Part shown: piece by piece, positions 1 to 10,301 of the stretch
Position numbering within the stretch: position 1 is the stretch's first letter
Layout of the letters: each line of letters starts with the position of its first letter
DNA from: Roridomyces roridus
Lineage: Eukaryota > Basidiomycota > Agaricomycetes > Agaricales > Mycenaceae
NCBI GenBank assembly: GCA_029378245.1
Contig: JARKIF010000020.1
Span: 868,001 to 932,000, forward strand
Reading direction: 5' to 3'
DNA length: 64,000 nucleotides
Position numbers and translations under genes: made by a program
The notes under the pieces: generated by a model
The model's database searches: none
What the model was told of the DNA's origin: nothing
Seen by the model: only the letters and a program-made list of their open reading frames with translations

Positions 1-738
1 AGGGAGACAATGCGCCTGTACGCCCCAGTCCGTTCCACGCAGCGTGTCGCCGTCCAAGATGATGTGATACCGCTCTCCAACATATACACTGACAAGCGGG
101 GGAAGGAGCATCAGAGTCTCGTGTGCGTATCCACACTTCAGATTTACTGGACGTCTGAGCCTTGACGCTTGATAGAATTCGCCAAGGACAAATTATACAC
201 GTGCCTATCCTTGCAGTGAACACCGACCCGGAGATTTGGGGCGAGGACGCTCTCAAGTTCATGTGCGTTTCTTTATGCCTCTCCACTCCTCCCAGAGCTA
301 AGTGGTTTTCGAACAGCCCTGAGCGCTGGGAGAACTCGCAAGCCTTGCCCTCTGCGACTAGCGCGATCCCCGGTGTTTACACTCATCTGCTCACCTTTTT
401 TGGGGGCGCCCACAACTGTGCGTACTTCCTTTCTTTCTGTCACCGAAACACCACTCAATGGGCGGTCAGGTATCGGGTATCGCTTCGCACTGGTCGAGTA
501 CGTCCTCTCCCTCTATTTTACTCTGAGTTTTCTGTCTCATTATCATGTCCTCAGGTTGAAAGCAATCATCTTCACCCTCGTCCGTGCGTTCGAGTTCACC
601 CCCGCAGTACCGAGCGAGGACGTCGTCCCGCAGGCGGTGGGGTTGATCCATCGGCCGGCTGTCGTTGACAGGGATAATAAGACCAAGAAGACGGGAATGC
701 CGCTCGTGGTCAAGGTGTATAATGGCGATGGGTATTGA
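1..738 (+). CDS. Cytochrome P450, C-terminal part (5' end outside window)
   Basis: Haem-thiolate mono-oxygenase, normally anchored in the ER and fed by a P450 reductase; substrate cannot be told. Joining exons 1-122, 176-262, 317-417, 470-497 and 555-738 gives 173 residues in one frame. The K-helix ExxR motif opens the fragment (ETMRLYAPV), followed by the segment HVPILAVNTDPEIWGEDALKF, a PERW motif, and the haem loop FFGGAHNCIGYRFA with the cysteine ligand; the usual Arg of the loop is His/Asn here. All introns are 52-57 nt with GTGCGT or GTACGT donors. The last exon ends in a typical CYP tail and TGA. The N-terminal two thirds lie left of the window. The family is certain; the CYP clan is not assigned. 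Confidence 0.95.
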
Positions 739-2185
739 GAAATGCATCTATATACTGATCCCGCTCGAATACATTATCCAATCCGGCTGAGTTTCCTGGG
801 TGGCAGGAGCGGGTTGAAACTTGGAGATACATCGGCCTATGTGCGGAGATTCGGTCTTGTGTGTCGCAGACAGTGAAAAACGAAGCAACTGCGGCAACTG
901 TCATGACGGGTGCCTGAATCGAACAGGGGCCCGCCGCGGCGATAAATCATCCGTTTGGGCGATAGTTGTAATGTGGCATTATATGGAGCATCAACACTCA
1001 GGATGAGGCAATTTCAAGTTCGAATTCGTCGAATACATGTGTCTCCTTGACCAATAGCGGTATCTGTTACCGCCCCGAGATGTCTTACCAGGATCAGCGG
1101 ACGACCCATATCCAAGCTTACGCCTCCAGGATTTCTTCGACTTGAAAAGCTATCAGTCAAGCTGGCTGCTGCGGAGTGCTCGTCAATCAAACTGACCAGC
1201 ATCCGACAAGCATCCGAGGTGTTTTGCGATTTCTTGGCTATATGGATCAACCCGCCGGAACAGGAGGAATGGACGGTGATATGTACTGCGTGTGTACTGC
1301 AGTAAGATGTAACCGTCGAGGGAAGGCCAAAGCGTCGGAGATTGAGCCTCGGGCTTAGGTTGAGGAGGTGCGCCCCATCCCCCTAGCCTCGATGCTCTCG
1401 CGGAGAGTCGGCAGGTTCCACAACGTTCTATGCACCAGCGAAAGAATACAAAAAACAAGATCGACCCGAGGAGATGCAGATCGAGGGCCAATCGAATCTG
1501 TCGAGTCTCTCAACTCGTAGACTGGCACCGGCACTGCACATCGCGCCGATTGCGATTACTTGAGGGGCGCAAGGAAGGATTCGGGGGAGCGGAACTTCTG
1601 AAGAGCACACATCTTCGGATGGAAGGCTGATGGAAAGTGAACGCAAGACAAGAGATCATCATATATGCTTTTGGTGATTTGATTGATTGAGTGTGATGCG
1701 ACGTTTCGCATCACGATCCGCCATCAGCCGCATCAGCGTCGTCGAACCCTCGCTCATGATCAATTGTCCATTCGATTCGCTGCACACAGTCAATCCACTT
1801 TTTCTTATCTATGATTTCGCGCCATACACAAACACCTCCCACCGCCCTCCTTGTAAACTATGAGATTTTCCGCCCTGCTCGGCTTATCCAAATTTGTTTC
1901 CTTTTCTGTGAATTTCCCTGACCCCCGCCCGCCACCCATCTTTTCTCTGTGAGATTTTCCACCCTCCTCGGCTTTTCCCATTGTCTCTTTTCTTTTGTGT
2001 GAATCTCCCGCCCATCCTTCCAGTATAGAATTTTCCGCCCTCCCCCTCTTGTCGGATTTCTTGGTTTCTTTTTTGGATTTTCTCTCCCTCTCCCCTCGTC
2101 CCCATCTCCCAAGCACCCTGCCCACCATGACGAGCCTCAATGCAACCCCATCCTCCTCAACTTCTCCGTCAACCACATCCGCGAT
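739..2185. other. Intergenic region, no supported gene
   Basis: Only short overlapping ORFs without recognisable domains occur here. Near 914-933 there is a tRNA T-arm-like palindrome around TTCGAT, similar to the Pol III B-box found in other repeats of this window, so an old SINE fragment is possible. The pyrimidine-rich stretch at 1860-2100 is listed separately. Confidence 0.5.
1860..2100. repeat. Three imperfect pyrimidine-rich tandem units
   Basis: Units start near 1860, 1950 and 2025 with the shared core TGAGATTTTCCRCCCT (the last one starts TAGAATTTTCC), followed by a CTCGGCTT-like block and a T-rich tail. Lengths are about 90, 75 and 60 nt. The long ORFs on the complementary strand are by-products of the low-complexity GA-rich complement. 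Confidence 0.6.
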
Positions 2186-3292
2186 TTAGGACCCAGTATG
2201 CAGAAGTGGGGTCCCGAGTCTGTCGCCAGGGTTGACAGCATATAACTCCCCTCCGAATTGCTGGAGTTCCACTGCTTTCAGACACGCCATCTTCTTCACA
2301 GCACCGCGCATCTCCACCAACGACGGACGCAGGGCGGGATTAACGTCAAAGCACCGTCCGAAAAACTCGTTGGCCTCGGGTGCCATGGTGGGGAACACGC
2401 GGATGAGGTAGTTCTCAGGGTTGGCTCGGAATGCGGCGTATTCAGCGTTGGTACGCGGACAAGCGATGGCCCAGGGTGTGCTGCGTGTTAGCAGTGCGAA
2501 AAGTGTCATTGCGGTCGCCCATGTATCGTCTGTGCGCGGGTTGTATGATTTACCCGTAGCGCGTTCTAACGTGAGGTTAGTCAGCGAGCGATGGAAGGGA
2601 AGGAGTGAATAAGACGCACCTGGACTCATATACGACTGATTCTGAACACCATCAGTAGCACCTTCCCTGTCTCCCACCATCTTCGCCAATCCAAAATCAG
2701 TCACCCTCACGCCCTTCCTGTTCTCCTCCAACAAAACATTCACAGGATTCAAAGCCCCATGCGGAAGCAATCCCTTCTCATAACACCCCGTCAATGCATC
2801 AACAATCTCCACCCACACGCGTTTCGTCAACACTGGCTTGCCTTCATACACCCCGCGTTCGATGGCTTGCTGCAAATTGCCGCCAGCGCAATAGTCGGTG
2901 ACCGTAAATATGAATTCGTCTTTTGTTGAAAGGGAAACGGGTGGACCGTCGGTGAAGGTGCGACGGAAGGGCACAACACCGGGGATGAAGTTGACGGCAG
3001 AGCGAGTGCGGAATTCGCGCGCTGTGGCCGAGGCCATGCTATCATAGTCGTGAGATAAGAATCGAGGAAAGAAAGGGGAGTCTGAGACACAACTGGTCCT
3101 GGCGACGGGATTCCTCATGCCCTTGACGGCGTAGTACGCGGGCCCGTCAGACTCATCGTACGACGTCGTATCTACCGCCTTGTACACCCGAGAGAAGCCG
3201 GTGCTGCTGATGAGCTTGACGAGCTTCAAATACCCCTCGTCGACAGCGGCCCCGGTAAGATTTGGAATGTAAGATTCGGAGAAGTGGGACAT
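2186..3292 (-). CDS. Protein kinase-fold protein lacking catalytic residues (pseudokinase)
   Basis: Serine/threonine kinase fold. Splicing 2566-2619 (54 nt) is well supported because it restores the APE-region sequence YMSPERATGKSYN; a second intron at 3022-3090 (69 nt) is probable. The product is then about 327 aa. Visible features are a degenerate glycine loop (LISSTGFSRVYKA), the beta-3 lysine in YYAVKG, the DFG motif in VTDFGLAK, and helix-F sequence TDDTWATAM. The catalytic loop HRDLKPxN reads HGALNPVN, so both the catalytic Asp and the loop Lys are missing. By family knowledge this predicts no phosphotransfer, while nucleotide binding could persist. The reading frame is otherwise open, so it looks like a selected pseudokinase rather than a decayed gene. 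It lies 231 bp downstream of, and in the same orientation as, the LysM gene. Confidence 0.85.
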   Translation of the reverse strand: MSHFSESYIPNLTGAAVDEGYLKLVKLISSTGFSRVYKAVDTTSYDESDGPAYYAVKGMRNPVARTSCVSDSPFFPRFLSHDYDSMASATAREFRTRSAVNFIPGVVPFRRTFTDGPPVSLSTKDEFIFTVTDYCAGGNLQQAIERGVYEGKPVLTKRVWVEIVDALTGCYEKGLLPHGALNPVNVLLEENRKGVRVTDFGLAKMVGDREGATDGVQNQSYMSPGASYSLLPFHRSLTNLTLERATGKSYNPRTDDTWATAMTLFALLTRSTPWAIACPRTNAEYAAFRANPENYLIRVFPTMAPEANEFFGRCFDVNPALRPSLVEMRGAVKKMACLKAVELQQFGGELYAVNPGDRLGTPLLHTGS

Positions 3293-3523
3293 GGTGTGGA
3301 GGAGGGAAGAGGGAAGGGCGTGGAGGAGAGTTGGCTAAGAGGTTTTGGAAACGGGTTTGAATAAAGCTGTCGAGATCAACTCGAGATGAGAGTGGAAGGT
3401 AAGTGCAAAAGTAAGGGGATTTGAGACACTCGCCGCAGTCAAATAGATACAAAGCACACGCAGTTTGCAAACGTATATGTGCGATTAATATTCCCTGAAA
3501 TAGATAATGAAAACATAGCGGGA

Positions 3524-4222
3524 TTACTCCGTCGTCGGGAGAGGAAGACAGAGCGTCATCCCAGGCATCAGCCTCCCACACTCGAGACCTCCATTCCATT
3601 TCTTGAGCTCGTCTAACGAGCAGCCGTGCGTGCGTGAAATCTCCCAGCACGAATCGCCCGGCTCGACGAGGTAGACTTCGGCACCAGGCGGACATGGATC
3701 CTTCGGGGGAGCGAGGCCGGGAGAGAGGATGAGCCTCCACACGAGGAGTAGAACGACGCCGATGAGGAGGAAGAAAGGGAAGAGCGTGCGGTAGGCACTC
3801 GCGTTGGGGCTGTGGGTACGCCAGGAACCCGTGCCGCCCTGTGGGATGTGAGTGGGCGCGAGAAGGGATGAAGACAAAGAACGAACTGCGTCTGTTGCGA
3901 GAGGTTGGTACCCGTCCGAGCGCCGGGGAGTACTCTCGACATCGTCTTGGGGAGCCGATGACGTGCTACCACCGCCCGACACTGTGCTGATGAGTCCTAG
4001 CTGGACAGAGAGTCCAAGCCACGCACCGCGGGTCATTTGGCTGAACCTCGCACCCTGAGCACCCTCGTAGACTGCCCCGCTTTGGTCCCTGAAGTAGTAC
4101 CGTCCAGTGTCGCTGTCGTATCCAATGCGTTCCATCCCTTCCGGTAGGCGTTCAGAGTCCTGGAAGGTTGAGCTGGGGAAGAGGCGTGTATGTGGAGGCT
4201 CACTTAATCGTGTTGAGTCCAT
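3524..4222 (-). CDS. Membrane-anchored LysM-domain (CBM50) protein
   Basis: About 232 aa if the start is at 4222 (MDSTRLSEPP); an upstream in-frame ATG at 4324 would add 34 residues with no family-like sequence. The N-terminal third carries the segment LPEGMERIGYDSDTGRYYFRD, which I recognise from agaricomycete proteins of this type. A hydrophobic helix (LFPFFLLIGVVLLLVWRLIL) follows, then a C-terminal LysM domain with PGDSCWEISRTHGCSLDEL and an ending C-x-L-P motif. LysM binds N-acetylglucosamine polymers, so the domain probably sits on the far side of a membrane from the charged N-terminus. Whether it faces the cell wall or an internal compartment is not clear. No intron is needed. Confidence 0.85.
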   Translation of the reverse strand: MDSTRLSEPPHTRLFPSSTFQDSERLPEGMERIGYDSDTGRYYFRDQSGAVYEGAQGARFSQMTRGAWLGLSVQLGLISTVSGGGSTSSAPQDDVESTPRRSDGYQPLATDAVRSLSSSLLAPTHIPQGGTGSWRTHSPNASAYRTLFPFFLLIGVVLLLVWRLILSPGLAPPKDPCPPGAEVYLVEPGDSCWEISRTHGCSLDELKKWNGGLECGRLMPGMTLCLPLPTTE

Positions 4223-5283
4223 CGTCCCATGGTGGAGTTGGTGAGAAGCAAGAGAGAGTCGTGGTGGGAGACGGGAGTTGATGCATTGATGCGCAGTCTT
4301 GACAGCGGCACGGCCTACTGTCATCTATGATTGCCGATCCATCACGTCACTCCTTGACCAGAACCACCATGTCCCGAATCCTCATCGGGAGGTTGGACCT
4401 CGTCGACTGCTAAGCTCTTCCCGCCGTCTACACATATTTATTATTTCGCTGCTTGCTCTCTTCTCCACTGTGCTTCCCGGGCTGATGAATCCCGATACGA
4501 TGAATCCCAAGCCGATGAATCCCGATACGACATTCTGGTCTATCCCGCTGGTCCGCAATCGGAGCCGGGACACCGTCAATTCATGCTTCGATCCCTCTCT
4601 TGTCCCTCCAACCCTTTCCGTTCCACGTCTTGCACGGATCATCTTGATCTTTCTAAACCGCCTTCTTGCCTCACGACGCTTGTATTCTTACAGACGGCAT
4701 ACGCAGACAGACTAGGATCTCGCAAATACTCGCATAAACTCGGTGCAACTGCATGAGCCGGTCATCGCGGTCCCTATCTTTCTACTTCCCCAGAGTCTCT
4801 ATACTTGGCCTGGGAAAGCACAAGTCAAAAAGGCTGTGACCAGGCTGTGAACAAGCGCTTGGCCTCTCTCCTCCCACCACCACGGTCCTGCACCTAGTAT
4901 GCAGGATAAGTCTCACTCCACTCCCGACGAGTACGAAGAGGAGCCCACGAGCCAAATACCTGTTTCAAGCGCCAGTCAGTGAGCAAAAAGATGGCCATAG
5001 ATTCCGATGAGGGCTAACAGTCGATGCGAACGAGAGCCTGTTCGCTTCGCTATGTTCCTCTGGGGTTTGAGGGCAGTCTTGTTCACCACCTGCTTGGTAC
5101 TTGCCGCCAACGTCCTACGCACCTGTAATATTTGCAAGAAGTCCGGCACCGGATTCATCAGCAGACGGTGAAGCTATAGTCACAGCAAGATGATATGGAA
5201 TTGTAAAGAATTCTCGGAGACATCCATATCACCAGCGGCTGATCCCGAGCTTCGTAGCTGCGCACGGCCATCGCTCGCGTGCA
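4223..5283. other. Intergenic region with a 15-bp triplicated motif
   Basis: No supported gene. At 4484-4530 the unit GATGAATCCCGATAC occurs three times in tandem, the middle copy ending AAGCC. The plus-strand ORF through this stretch has no domain and is not annotated. Confidence 0.5.
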
Positions 5284-6560
5284 TCATACCCACGCACCCG
5301 GCATCCGCGGCTGCTCCTCCTCGGTTGTGGCTCCCTGTCCGGTGACTCCTGACGGAATCTGCAATCGTTTGGTCATCATTGGGCCAGTGGAACCGGGACG
5401 ATGAATGACCTTTCTCGTAAACGATTCGCAGTCCATGAGAGGATATCCGAATGCGATCGCGGCGTCTTGTCCGTCAGGATCGAAGAATCCCTTTGCGGCA
5501 ATGAAGCTGCGGACGAAATCGGAATCCCTGACGTGACTGCTCGAACCTACAAAGTGGTCACTGAAATATGGGGTGAGCAAGCCAAGATCCTCCACCATAT
5601 CGTCCGTCAAACGATCTCGACCATCTCTATCGAAAGCCCAGTAATATCTCTCGGAATCCGGTGGCAATACGACTTGGAGATGACCGCTGGCCTGCTCACG
5701 CAGAGTGGGTCGGAATAGCAGCAGGTATATCTTCCCCACCGGTTGAAGTTTTTCGGCCATGAAAGTCCCGCGTAATGTAAACCCGTCTTGCTTCATATCC
5801 ACGTTGCACACCGTGACCGCAGAGGTTATTAAATGCAAGTCAGGATCAGACCAGTGCTGCAGTGCAGGGAGTTGCTTCCACTGCTGGCGGATATGAGGCT
5901 CTTGCGCTATCCACCATCTTTTCACCGTGTCGGCATCACCGGGGGACAATCCAACGGACATTGTAAATGGGAAGGATTTTTCGGTGTATTCAATTCTGTG
6001 TGTCATATGAGGGTCTTTGAGGGTCTTGAAGTTACTAAAGGCGTACGGTGTCCACCCGTGCGATTCATCAATGCTGGAGTCCATGCCTGGGTTCCAACGG
6101 TGCCAATCCCGCCAAATGAAGTGAACACTGGTCGGGACGCTGCTGAGGAAAGGATATAGTGGGCTGGAATGGTCCAACAGGGTGATGGAAGGTAGGCTGA
6201 TACCTCCTTCCCTGTGCCGTGTCCAAGGGAATCTCCTGGGGATGGTGAAATGGAACATATTGGCAACATTGTCAAATGTGAGTGTCTGTGCAAGGATGTC
6301 CACAAGATGAGGCCGCGCGAGATTGAATCGGGCCCATGGGTACGGAGCTACTTCTTCTGCACCCCGCAAACGGTAAAATGAACGGGCTCCGTTCCCGATG
6401 TCGAAGCAAACTTGCCCGGTCGAGAGTCGAATCCAAATTGAACCCGAAAGCGAACGCATTGACCTTCCGACCGTCTCGAGGAGATACACGTCTGCTGCCT
6501 GCGGCGGGCTCGACAGGGATCACCGACTTAGATCGACGAAGTACTCACGGCATATTGCAT
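5284..6560 (-). CDS. Hypothetical protein, about 408 aa, unknown family
   Basis: The main exon 5284-6498 is open throughout. I propose a 12-nt first exon (6549-6560, MQYA) joined over a 50-nt intron (6499-6548) with a GTGAGT donor and a CAG acceptor; this keeps the frame. Without it the first in-frame ATG is at 6489. The protein is rich in aromatic residues. Notable segments are SGSIWIRLSTGQVCFDIG, the patch PYPWARFNLARPHLVDIL and TLTFDNVANMFHFTIPRRF. No signal peptide, membrane helix or nucleotide-binding motif is visible. The style resembles lineage-specific agaricomycete proteins without an assigned domain. Function unknown. The C-terminal 30 residues look disordered. Confidence 0.7.
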
Positions 6561-6899
6561 TTTCTGGGGATCGGCTAAGAGTGAGCAACATCCAGTATCG
6601 AATCAGTCACCAGAAATCACAAACCAGTGCAAACAGAATGCAGCGAGAAGCGAAGACTGAGTGAAAATGCATGTCTTCAACTTGTGAGATTGTCACCATC
6701 TCTGACAAATAGTGGATCAGACCAGAAAGAGAAACAGAGGGCTCACGCACCGTCATGATAAACTAGCGCATTCATGGCTGTTGAGCAATGGAGCCCAAAG
6801 AGATGGGCGAATAAAGGATGGCTTTAATTTATTCGAAGCTTGGACATAACGTTTGACAGGGTCGTCGTCTTACCGCAATCGTTGAGCAGTTAGAACCCC

Positions 6900-7510
6900 G
6901 TCCTTCATCTAACATTCTTTCGTGAGCGCTACTGCATCGGTGCAACAGAGGTCCTCACCTTTTGAAATATGTCATTCGAGTAAACCACCGCCGTCATCGG
7001 GGCTTCATGACCAAATATGCGTGCGCGATACACTCTGCGCCGCCGCTGCACAACTTGGGAGTCATCTACCGGAACCTCATCACTGTGTATCTCCTCGTCT
7101 AGAATGAGATCAGCGAGCTTCACCGCGTGGAAGTCGGCAGTCCAGCTTGGTGTCGGTCTCAGAGGGAAAGTCAGAGACAGGAAACAAAAAGGTCGAGAAG
7201 AGCCTACGGATCTCTGTTAACGTTGAATGACGCTCGGCGGATACGGTAGGTCTTGAGAGTGACTTTGGGGCCTTGCCCAGTTCCCCCAGATCCACCTCTA
7301 TTGTTTCCTGGTCCGCCGGGGCCGCCACGACCGCCTACGAGCAGATGAGTGTCGTGTCCGATATCCTGAGGAGAGGGGTCCCCACCGTTGATGATGATGC
7401 GCGTACTGGGCATGGCCAACTCGACGTCGACGGGGAGGAGGGGGGCGGGTCGTCTTCCTGGTGCTGGACAGAGTGTGTGAGAGGCCGTGTAATCTAGAAT
7501 AGAGCATCAC
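6900..7510 (-). pseudogene. N-terminal relic of an agaricomycete kinase-like gene
   Basis: Two or three exon-like pieces survive. The first (about 7419 down to 7220) encodes a glycine-rich stretch GGRGGPGGPGNNRGG followed by GTGQGPKVTL; such leaders are known to me from kinase-like and STAND proteins of mushrooms. The second (about 7123 down to 6950) encodes RRRRVYRARIFGHEAP and MTAVVYSND, which resemble the glycine-loop strand and VAIK strand of a kinase; the usual lysine is not evident. No later kinase subdomains follow on this strand before the next gene, so the gene is truncated. An alternative is that the rest is encoded by the degenerate kinase at 8551-9811, but that lies upstream on this strand and has its own start. 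Confidence 0.45.
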
Positions 7511-8550
7511 AGCATAGGAAGGCGTATAAAATCACCCAACGTCAGCACAGCCGGAAGATGCAGTGTTTTGGCTGTCAATCCGACTCAAGCTTCAAGCTTC
7601 AAAGGCCTACTGAATGGGAGGACTAGGTGATGCTGTACACACGCCAACGAGGTCCAACCAGCTTAGGATACCCATTGTAGTTTTGACGAATGGTCCCATA
7701 GCAGAAAGACTTGACTCTCTAAACGCCGCCTGTCATAGAACGCCGGCCGCGTTTCAGTAGAATGCATCAAGATTCAAGCGCTCGGAACGCCTTGGAATTT
7801 TGAATTGGCGGAGCTAACACACTCCTAAATGGTTTAATGCATCGCTAACGATGATTTCCCTCGGCATTATGATTTGAAACCTGGGACTTGGAGCCTGGAG
7901 CCGTAACCCATCGCCGAGTTGCGAAGGGGTTGCGCGGGGGTGCGAGGGGTGAGAAGGAGAGTGCGAATCACAAACAAGCAAACATGACTCTTACCTACAC
8001 TTCAGTCTTCCGCTGGCGCCGCACCAGCCCAGCCTTTGAGCTCAGGCCTTGTAAATTATCTCCAGCGGCGTCGCTGTCCTCATTGTTGATTTCACGATAG
8101 GTATGTAGTCCCAAGATCGAAGCGGTGCGTGGCCCTTGAGACTCCTATTCTTTCTCTTCTTTCTCTTTGTTCTTTACGACAGTCTCAGTGGCTGCCTGTC
8201 GTTCCTCTCAATCCGAGTCCGGCCACACTTGTGACATTGGCTCGTAGATGTGAAAAAAAAAATCATCAGGTCTCTCATAACATTCCCGACTTCGAGGCGA
8301 ACGAGGGGCGTCCCACTGACCAGGCATACTTGGATTGATTCGGTGCACGCAGGAATCAGAGGACGATGGGGGTGCAATCACCAATACGTCCAATCGGGGG
8401 TCGATTGTCCAAACGCGTGGCGCTCGCCTGCCAAAAATGAGAGATGCGAAGCTTACATCCGACCCTCGATTCGAACGTGGCACTTTCTTGCTATCCGGAT
8501 TCAGACGCATCGTTGAACACTGGCGTTAGAGTCGTAATAAACAATCCAAA
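7511..8550. other. Intergenic region with a SINE-like B-box
   Basis: No supported gene. At 8455-8478, read on the minus strand, the sequence CGTTCGAATCGAGGGTCGG resembles a Pol III B-box and recurs at 19955-19975. It is probably the remnant of a tRNA-derived SINE. Confidence 0.4.
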
Positions 8551-9811
8551 CTAGTAGTTGCAGCTAGGACTCGGAATCGCCGGAATCCCCCTCGCCATCC
8601 ACGCCACCTGCCGAGGCCAATGCGCGATGTCCCTCATGAGCCTCACCGCAGGTTTCTCGTCCACGCGGGAAAAGCGCGACCGCAGCTTCCGCCATCCCAG
8701 CTCCTCTCTAATTCCAGCTAACCGCCGCACAACTTCATCCATCTTCGGCCTCTTGCTGGAGTCTTCGTTCGTCATGTCCGCGAGGAGAGAGTGCATGAAT
8801 TCGAATCCACGATGTTCATCACCGGCCTTCCCCTGTACCGAATCAGAACTTGGCCGGACGGCGGATTAAGAGAAGAAACCCACAAGGATATTCCTAATCG
8901 TCTTCCCCAGCAGCAACACATCCGTAGCGAGGGGATCAACCTTGAACCTCTTGGTGGGAGACTGAGAGGGCTGTTTCTCGCCAACAAGATCGAAGCCGGC
9001 GAGGTAGTACCGTACAGGGTGCCGTGTACGGGTTCGGAATTTGCGGAAGAGGTTTCCAAGTTTCCCATCTGTGAGTATTGGGGAGGCGTCCATCATAATA
9101 TGTGCCATAGCGACATGATCCCTGCACAGTCTCCTTAGTCAAGCTGTCCATAGCTCACGTTAATTATGGCTCACTCACCCAAACCAATTATGGTTCTCAT
9201 GCATCAACTGCAGGCCCTGAAGAGCACCGCAGCTTCGTCAGAACTCCCACACGATACGAGTCAACCAAGCTTCGGACAGTACTCACCTCGCATACCTGGA
9301 ATAAAAAATCCACCAGCTCTCCAGCCGTGAGGAACGGAACCATGTCCCAATTCTCGTAAAACGGCATCACGATAAACCCGCACTGAGGGTCGTCCGGATC
9401 CGAGATGCTCTCGATGACCGGTATACAGTGATTCCGCAGATCTAACACCAGCGGCTCGGAGGAGTACTTCCGGAGAATCTGAGCTGGTACCCTTGCACTA
9501 TGACTCGGCTTGAGAACGACGCGAGCGCCGTCGAAAATGCGAATGGCGTCGACTGCATCCCAATACTGAGGGGTGAGGTCTCAGTATACCCATTGACGCT
9601 GACAAGCGATACACTTACCGTGAATCTGGAGTCCGGGGCGTCTGCGAAACCTGGGTTTCTAATTCGATCGGGCGAGTAGTGGGGGTGCAGCAGAGGAAAC
9701 ATCGCCATTCTTCTCTGGGGAGGGGAGGTTCAGGTGGGTACCCGTGTGCTGCAAGTCCAGGAGCGTCTTTTCGTTGGCAAAGGTGAAGGCGTGTTGAGTC
9801 GGGGAAGTCAT
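8551..9811 (-). pseudogene. Kinase-like gene with lost catalytic motifs and a frame break
   Basis: Exons can be joined from the 9565 end to TAG at 8551. Introns lie at 9566-9618, near 9240-9290, near 9130-9180 and near 8810-8865. Readable parts are YWDAVDAIRIFDGARVVLK, RNHCIPVIESISDPDD, FIVMPFYENWDMVPF, EGLQLMHENHNW, DHVAMAHIMMDASPI, TRHPVRYYLAGFDLV, a helix-F-like TDVLLLGKTIRNIL, and SSKRPKMDEVVRRLAGI. This is the agaricomycete kinase-like family in which HRD is followed by NIMMDA. Here the HRD core is gone and DFG has become GFD, so catalysis is not expected. The N-terminal piece (MTSPTQHAFTFANEKTLLD, from 9811) is in a different frame from the FPLLHPHYSPDRIRN exon, with no acceptable intron between them near 9720-9740. 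I therefore call it a pseudogene, though a sequencing slip could mimic this. Confidence 0.65.
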
Positions 9812-10301
9812 ATTCGTGGGTTGTTGAATCGTGTGTCCAGGATTGCGGCCATTATATGCATTCGCCGAACAATAAGCCTGTCAGCTCAACTTCTGTCGTC
9901 GCTAGACCGACCGGCCAACTGGCAGTTGCAGCAACGGAGTACAAAGAATGCCCTTGTTGTTCCGCAATAAACCGTCGAAGGAGGTGTTGTATTATGAGTG
10001 GCATCGTGCTTCGATCATTGCTGAACCTTTAGGTTTGGCTACTCTAGACAACATGAGTTTCGGACAGTTTTGCTACAAGTACAAATAGCAACGGAGTCAT
10101 TTTCACTTAGTCATTGTCATTTCCACAGCGAATTTGGCTGGCTCATATACCGCGGTGCTTGACATCAACCCCAACTGACCAACACATTGAATACATTTGA
10201 CTTTCGCTGCTTCCAGTGTGTGTCCACTTTCCTTCTACCTGCAAATTGCACGGCCCTCAGCCTTTTCGAGATTAGCCGAATGACACCGATCTGACACCTC
10301 C
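9812..10301. other. Intergenic region, nothing recognised
   Basis: AT-richer than its surroundings. No coding, tRNA or repeat signal that I can support. Confidence 0.4.

Noticed and set aside
1805..2176. 123-aa minus-strand ORF rich in Lys/Glu/Arg
   Set aside because: It is the translation of a GA-rich low-complexity repeat complement; three overlapping frames are open equally.
4299..4715. 138-aa plus-strand ORF with MNPDT repeats
   Set aside because: The repeats come from a 15-bp tandem DNA motif, no domain is visible, and it overlaps the upstream part of the LysM gene.
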